Assembly (NCBI GenBank): GCA_030916665.1
Contig: JAUPWC010000214.1
Coordinates: 1-8,666, forward strand
Direction: 5' to 3'
Source of the DNA: Verrucomicrobiota bacterium
Lineage (GTDB): Bacteria; Verrucomicrobiota; Verrucomicrobiia; Opitutales; Opitutaceae
DNA: 8,666 nucleotides
Position numbers and translations under genes: made by a program. The notes under the pieces are model-generated. The model was not told where the DNA came from. It did not search any database and was given only the letters and a program-made list of their open reading frames with translations. Positions 6,236-8,666 of this stretch are shown here, in pieces. Positions within the stretch are counted from its first letter, which is position 1. Each line of letters opens with the position of its first letter.

Positions 6236-6277
6236 AGGATAGCGTAAGAAGCTTCGGCGGGCCTTGATGCGGATCAA
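6236..6277 (-). promoter_or_regulatory. FNR/DNR/NnrR-type class II promoter of nirK
   Basis: A perfect 14-base palindrome, TTGAT-GCGG-ATCAA, lies at 6264-6277, with the same core as the azurin box. Centring it at -41.5 places the transcription start at 6229. TATCCT (6236-6241 on the minus strand) is then at -12 to -7. The leader to the nirK ATG at 6213 would be about 15 bases, the longest of the four units here, and has no Shine-Dalgarno sequence. The ywiC-like stop (6284-6286) is seven bases beyond the box. Confidence 0.82.
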
Positions 6278-6283
6278 ATGAAA

Positions 6284-7099
6284 TCAGGCATTAGATGGCC
6301 AGCTCATGACCATTAGCGCTATGTAGATCAGGCCGAGGGCGGCTTCCATCATGCCGATGCGTTTCGCCGGCCAGAGCGGCCGCCAAGGGCCGAGCAACCA
6401 GGCGACCCGGGCGAACAGGATTGCGCCGAGCCAGCCGGCGGCGAAAGGCGCATGACCGGACAACACCAAACCGAGCGAAACACCCCACGCGACCGCCGCC
6501 ACCAGCAGCGGCAGCCCGCGGCGCGGCGCCCCACCCTTCGCCATCCGAAGGTAGGATCGCACGGCGAGCACGGCCGGCACGCTGCGTGCGAGGGCAAGGA
6601 TTGCGAGCGCGAGGGCAGTTTGGGCGTTGCCTCCGGCCAGCGTGACGAAGGCCGCGGGCACAAACGCGAACGCCGCGCTGCCCGCCACCTCCGACGCCGC
6701 CGCGCGCGAATCCCCCTGCGCGTCGAACCTCATGAAAACCGCGGCCAGCGCCGCCGCCGGCAGCAGCGGCCAGAACGCGGTCCAAGGCGCGAGCACGAGC
6801 GATTGAACCTGTCCGACGCCGGCCAGTCCGACCAACAGGGCCAGTGCCCGCCGCGCGGCCTGCCGCCGAACGGAAGGAGTTGTATCCAGCGCCGCCTTCA
6901 GCGGCCGACGAGCAAAGAACCCCGCCAGGACCGCCCCCGCCAGCGCCCCGCCGGCCCAGGACGGAGCGACCAGCAGGCCGAGTGCGAGCGGTTCCAACGC
7001 GAGCGACCACGAACCGTGCTCCTTCGGCAGAAACACCGAAGCGACCGGAGCCGGCCGTTGCACCGGGAGCGAGGGGATCGGAAGCGTGGCGGTGGACAT
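6284..7099 (-). CDS. YwiC-like multi-spanning membrane protein
   Basis: This 271-residue membrane protein has an N-terminal tail of about 22 residues, then the YwiC-family signature LPKEHGSW (24-31) and about eight or nine hydrophobic helices to the C-terminus. Hydrophilic loops are rich in Arg, for example FFARRPLKAALDTTPSVRRQ (61-80). The biochemical role of YwiC-like proteins is not known. In Bacillus subtilis ywiC lies beside narK, fnr and the nar genes, so an association with anaerobic nitrogen respiration is established by context only. Here the gene is upstream of nirK, reads the same way and has its own Crp/Fnr-type box, which repeats that association. The ATG at 7099 nearly coincides with the predicted transcription start; a GTG at residue 13 (7063) is an alternative start that would still keep the PKEHG motif. 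Confidence 0.82.
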   Translation of the reverse strand: MSTATLPIPSLPVQRPAPVASVFLPKEHGSWSLALEPLALGLLVAPSWAGGALAGAVLAGFFARRPLKAALDTTPSVRRQAARRALALLVGLAGVGQVQSLVLAPWTAFWPLLPAAALAAVFMRFDAQGDSRAAASEVAGSAAFAFVPAAFVTLAGGNAQTALALAILALARSVPAVLAVRSYLRMAKGGAPRRGLPLLVAAVAWGVSLGLVLSGHAPFAAGWLGAILFARVAWLLGPWRPLWPAKRIGMMEAALGLIYIALMVMSWPSNA

Positions 7100-7104
7100 G
7101 ACCC

Positions 7105-7146
7105 AGTATCGTCAACCCCACCGCCCCCGGCCTTGATGCAGGTCAA
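7105..7146 (-). promoter_or_regulatory. FNR/DNR/NnrR-type class II promoter of the ywiC-like gene
   Basis: The 14-base box TTGAT-GCAG-GTCAA lies at 7133-7146, with one base off the perfect palindrome. Centring it at -41.5 predicts a start at 7098, with GATACT (7105-7110 on the minus strand) at -12 to -7. The annotated ATG is at 7099, so the start is within a base of the codon. Either the mRNA is leaderless with a start at 7099, or translation begins at the GTG at 7063. The divergent tlpA-like gene starts 162 bases from the box. Confidence 0.68.
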
Positions 7147-7307
7147 GCAAGGCGCGGGTCGGCATCATGATGGCGACGGAGCGATTTGTGGGCGGCCCGC
7201 TTGCGGGGCCTGGTTCGGGCGCGTGCTCGCGCGCTGACCCACAACAACCGCCGCACTCCACATGATTCGACTTTGCAGCCGGGCGGTTTTGCGCGCATCC
7301 GTGGGGC

Positions 7308-8135
7308 ATGCTCAATCGTCTCCGTCTATCCGCCCTAGGTCTGCTGTCCTTGATCCTGGCGCTGTCTGTCGCTCACGCCGCCGATCCCTCACCGGAACCC
7401 GCCGAGCAGACCGCGGCCCGCACCGCGCTCGAGAAGGCCTACGACGAGGCCTTCGAGGCCACGGATCGCGAGGTGTTCGACGCGCCCGGGTTGCGGGCGA
7501 AGCTCGATGCCTTCCTCGCGCTGTATCCGCAGGACCCGGCCGCCTCGTCCTTCGTCGGCAATTACTTCTACTACGTGGAGGCCATCGACCTCGAGCAGGC
7601 GAAGGCCGCGTGGACCGCGTTCGCCAACCACGCCAACCCGAAGGTCAAGGCCGCCGCCGAGAAGAAACTCGCGCTCGCCGAACTGATCAAGAGCCCGATC
7701 GAGATGAAGTTCACCGCCGCCGACGGCCGGGCGGTGGACGTCGCCGCGCTGCGCGGCAAGGTTGTGCTCATCGACTTCTGGGCGACGTGGTGCGGCCCCT
7801 GCATTCAGGAAATCCCCAACATCGTGGCCGCCTACAACCAGTATCACGACCAGGGCTTCGAGATCGTCGGCATCTCCTTCGACAAGGCGCCGGACCCGGC
7901 CAAGCCCAACCCGCGGCACAAGACCGCCGAGGGCGTGCTCGCGTTCGCCGCGGAGAAGGCCATGCTCTGGCCGCAATACTACGACGGCCTGCACTGGAAC
8001 AACGTCTTCGGCAAACAATACGGCATCCAGGGCATCCCCGCGATGTTCCTGCTCGATAAGCGCGGCATCGTGATCTCGACCAACGCCCGCGGCGCCAAGC
8101 TGGCCCGCGAGATCCAGCGGTTGCTGAAGGAGTAA
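7308..8135 (+). CDS. TlpA/ResA-family thioredoxin-like protein
   Basis: This 275-residue exported thiol-disulfide protein has a Sec signal (about 1-25, ending AHAADP). A helical N-terminal domain (about 30-130) has a TPR-like feel. The TlpA-type thioredoxin domain (about 131-275) contains the active site WCGPC (161-165), the preceding VVLIDFWAT strand and the cis-proline region GIPAMF (242-247). Such proteins reduce disulfides in the periplasm, for instance in apocytochromes c or copper-site cysteines. Both substrates occur in this locus: the NirK heme domain and SCO. The link is inferred, since the gene is on the opposite strand and has no Crp/Fnr box at a productive distance. The ATG at 7308 is chosen because it opens directly into the signal peptide. 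The upstream GTGGGG is at best a weak ribosome site. Confidence 0.9.
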   Translation: MLNRLRLSALGLLSLILALSVAHAADPSPEPAEQTAARTALEKAYDEAFEATDREVFDAPGLRAKLDAFLALYPQDPAASSFVGNYFYYVEAIDLEQAKAAWTAFANHANPKVKAAAEKKLALAELIKSPIEMKFTAADGRAVDVAALRGKVVLIDFWATWCGPCIQEIPNIVAAYNQYHDQGFEIVGISFDKAPDPAKPNPRHKTAEGVLAFAAEKAMLWPQYYDGLHWNNVFGKQYGIQGIPAMFLLDKRGIVISTNARGAKLAREIQRLLKE

Positions 8136-8150
8136 GGGGTGCCGCCATTT

Positions 8151-8204
8151 GGCAGGGCGAATCCTCCGGATGAGCCGCGCCTCATAGGGTCGACTCGCCC
8201 TACC
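8151..8204. repeat. 54-nt imperfect inverted repeat between tlpA-like and small membrane gene
   Basis: Two 24-base arms (8151-8174 and 8181-8204) flank CCGCGC. The outer ten bases pair (GGCAGGGCGA with TCGCCCTACC, one mismatch) and the inner five pair perfectly (ATGAG with CTCAT). The nine bases between them do not pair, giving a stem with an internal loop. No T-run follows, so it is not a standard terminator. It may be a REP-like interspersed element or an RNA processing or stability hairpin. Confidence 0.6.
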
Positions 8205-8231
8205 CCCAGGCCGCGCCGGCCCGCCAAGTTT

Positions 8232-8245
8232 CGGTTGGACAACCG
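8232..8245. repeat. Perfect short inverted repeat upstream of the 78-aa gene
   Basis: CGGTTG-GA-CAACCG is a perfect 6-2-6 palindrome ending 26 bases before the ATG at 8272. The two-base spacer is too short for a stable RNA loop, so a protein-binding operator is more likely than a hairpin. Chance occurrence cannot be excluded. Confidence 0.35.
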
Positions 8246-8271
8246 CGGGGCGGCTCCTTGAAGCTGCTGGC

Positions 8272-8508
8272 ATGTCATCGTCCGATAAGAAGCCTTTCAA
8301 CGTCGTCGGCCTGGTCATCGACCTGGTGCTCACCGGCATCGCCTTTGCGATCTTCTACTGGCTCGTGCATTCGCACGTGCCGTCCACTGATCCGGCGATG
8401 ATCAAGCTCTGGGGCGGCCTCACCGCCGCGTGCATGTCGGGCGTCTTCTGGATCGCCATGAACATGTTCAAGGTCGTCCTCAAGTTCCAGATCGACTCGC
8501 GGAAGTAA
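8272..8508 (+). CDS. Hypothetical two-helix membrane protein (78 aa)
   Basis: This 78-residue protein has a short polar N-terminus (SSSDKKPF), two hydrophobic helices (about 11-32 and 46-69) joined by a short loop (HSHVPSTDPAM), and a basic C-terminus (KFQIDSRK). Lys and Arg at both ends suggest a hairpin with both termini in the cytoplasm. I do not recognise the family. It lies 136 bases after the tlpA-like gene in the same direction, with a 54-nt inverted repeat between them, and is followed 29 bases later by a strong terminator. It may be co-transcribed with the tlpA-like gene or have its own promoter. No Shine-Dalgarno sequence is seen in front of the ATG. Reality of the gene is supported by the coherent membrane topology and the terminator placed just after it. 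Confidence 0.72.
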   Translation: MSSSDKKPFNVVGLVIDLVLTGIAFAIFYWLVHSHVPSTDPAMIKLWGGLTAACMSGVFWIAMNMFKVVLKFQIDSRK

Positions 8509-8537
8509 GGCGGCCGATCAGCGTTTCAATTTTTCCG

Positions 8538-8569
8538 AGGCCCGGTGAAAACCGGGCCTTTTTGTTTTT
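8538..8569 (+). terminator. Rho-independent terminator
   Basis: A perfect 9-bp stem, AGGCCCGGT / ACCGGGCCT, is capped by a GAAA tetraloop (8547-8550). TTTTTGTTTTTC follows directly (8559-8570). It sits 29 bases past the stop of the 78-residue membrane protein and closes the plus-strand unit. Confidence 0.93.
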
Positions 8570-8666
8570 CTGCGATGCCATGAGGTGGAGCCTGCGCTCC
8601 GCGCGGGCTGGATTGTGACCCGGGTCCCAATTCGGGCTCAGGCAAGTTTTTAACTCACAGCATCAA

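Noticed and set aside
4717..6267. 516-residue open frame on the plus strand
   Set aside because: It is exactly antisense to nirK, whose copper and heme residues are intact. Its Gly/Val/His/Asp/Leu-rich composition is typical of a reverse-strand shadow.
7147..7307. GC-rich gap before the tlpA-like gene examined for a promoter or small RNA
   Set aside because: Some short GC palindromes are visible (near GCGCGTGCTCGCGCGC), but there is no convincing -35/-10 pair or hairpin with a T-run, so nothing was called.
8570..8666. Right-hand end examined for a gene start or second terminator
   Set aside because: Only short frames and weak partial palindromes are present; nothing could be supported.

Overview
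The window is a high-GC bacterial chromosome segment carrying a copper-based nitrite-reduction (denitrification) locus, almost all of it on the minus strand. The protein style, the scarcity of Shine-Dalgarno sequences and an A+T-rich mini-repeat that encodes an ESKIQN-type peptide suggest Verrucomicrobiota, perhaps Opitutaceae. That placement comes from memory of similar sequences, not from a search.

Layout in minus-strand reading order, from high to low coordinates. (1) 7099-6284 is a YwiC-like membrane protein. (2) 6213-4714 is nirK, a copper nitrite reductase with a C-terminal cytochrome c domain. It is followed closely by nirV (4675-3878), an SCO/SenC-type copper chaperone with an unusual N-terminal region of seven Cys-Cys repeats (3881-3066), and a small unrecognised helical protein with a CxCxC tail (2935-2507). 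(3) 2461-1952 is a lipoprotein azurin. (4) 1906-488 is a 12-helix homologue of heme-copper oxidase subunit I. It overlaps a 49-residue membrane protein (491-342), which is followed by an oxidase subunit II-like protein running off the left edge (329 to <1).

Four Crp/Fnr-family half-palindromes (TTGAY-N4-RTCAA) lie in front of ywiC, nirK, azurin and the oxidase-like gene. Each has a -10-like hexamer in exactly the same register, as in class II FNR/DNR/NnrR promoters. The four units therefore look like one regulon switched on by low oxygen or by nitrogen oxides. For three of the four the predicted transcript begins at or next to the start codon.

Functional reading: azurin, anchored in a membrane, would pass electrons to NirK or to its fused cytochrome. 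SCO and the Cys-Cys repeats could handle copper for NirK, azurin or a CuA site. NirV is a regular companion of NirK. The oxidase-like module keeps the heme ligands but lacks the helix VII His pair that binds CuB/FeB in respiratory oxidases and NO reductases, so its role is open. No recognisable NorB, NosZ or nitrate reductase lies in the window.

The right end is on the plus strand: a TlpA/ResA-like thioredoxin protein (7308-8135), a 54-nt inverted repeat, a 78-residue two-helix membrane protein (8272-8508) and a strong intrinsic terminator (8538-8569). The gap at 7100-7307 holds only the ywiC promoter and GC-rich sequence. I see no gene in 8570-8666. No tRNA, rRNA, CRISPR array or transposase was seen.
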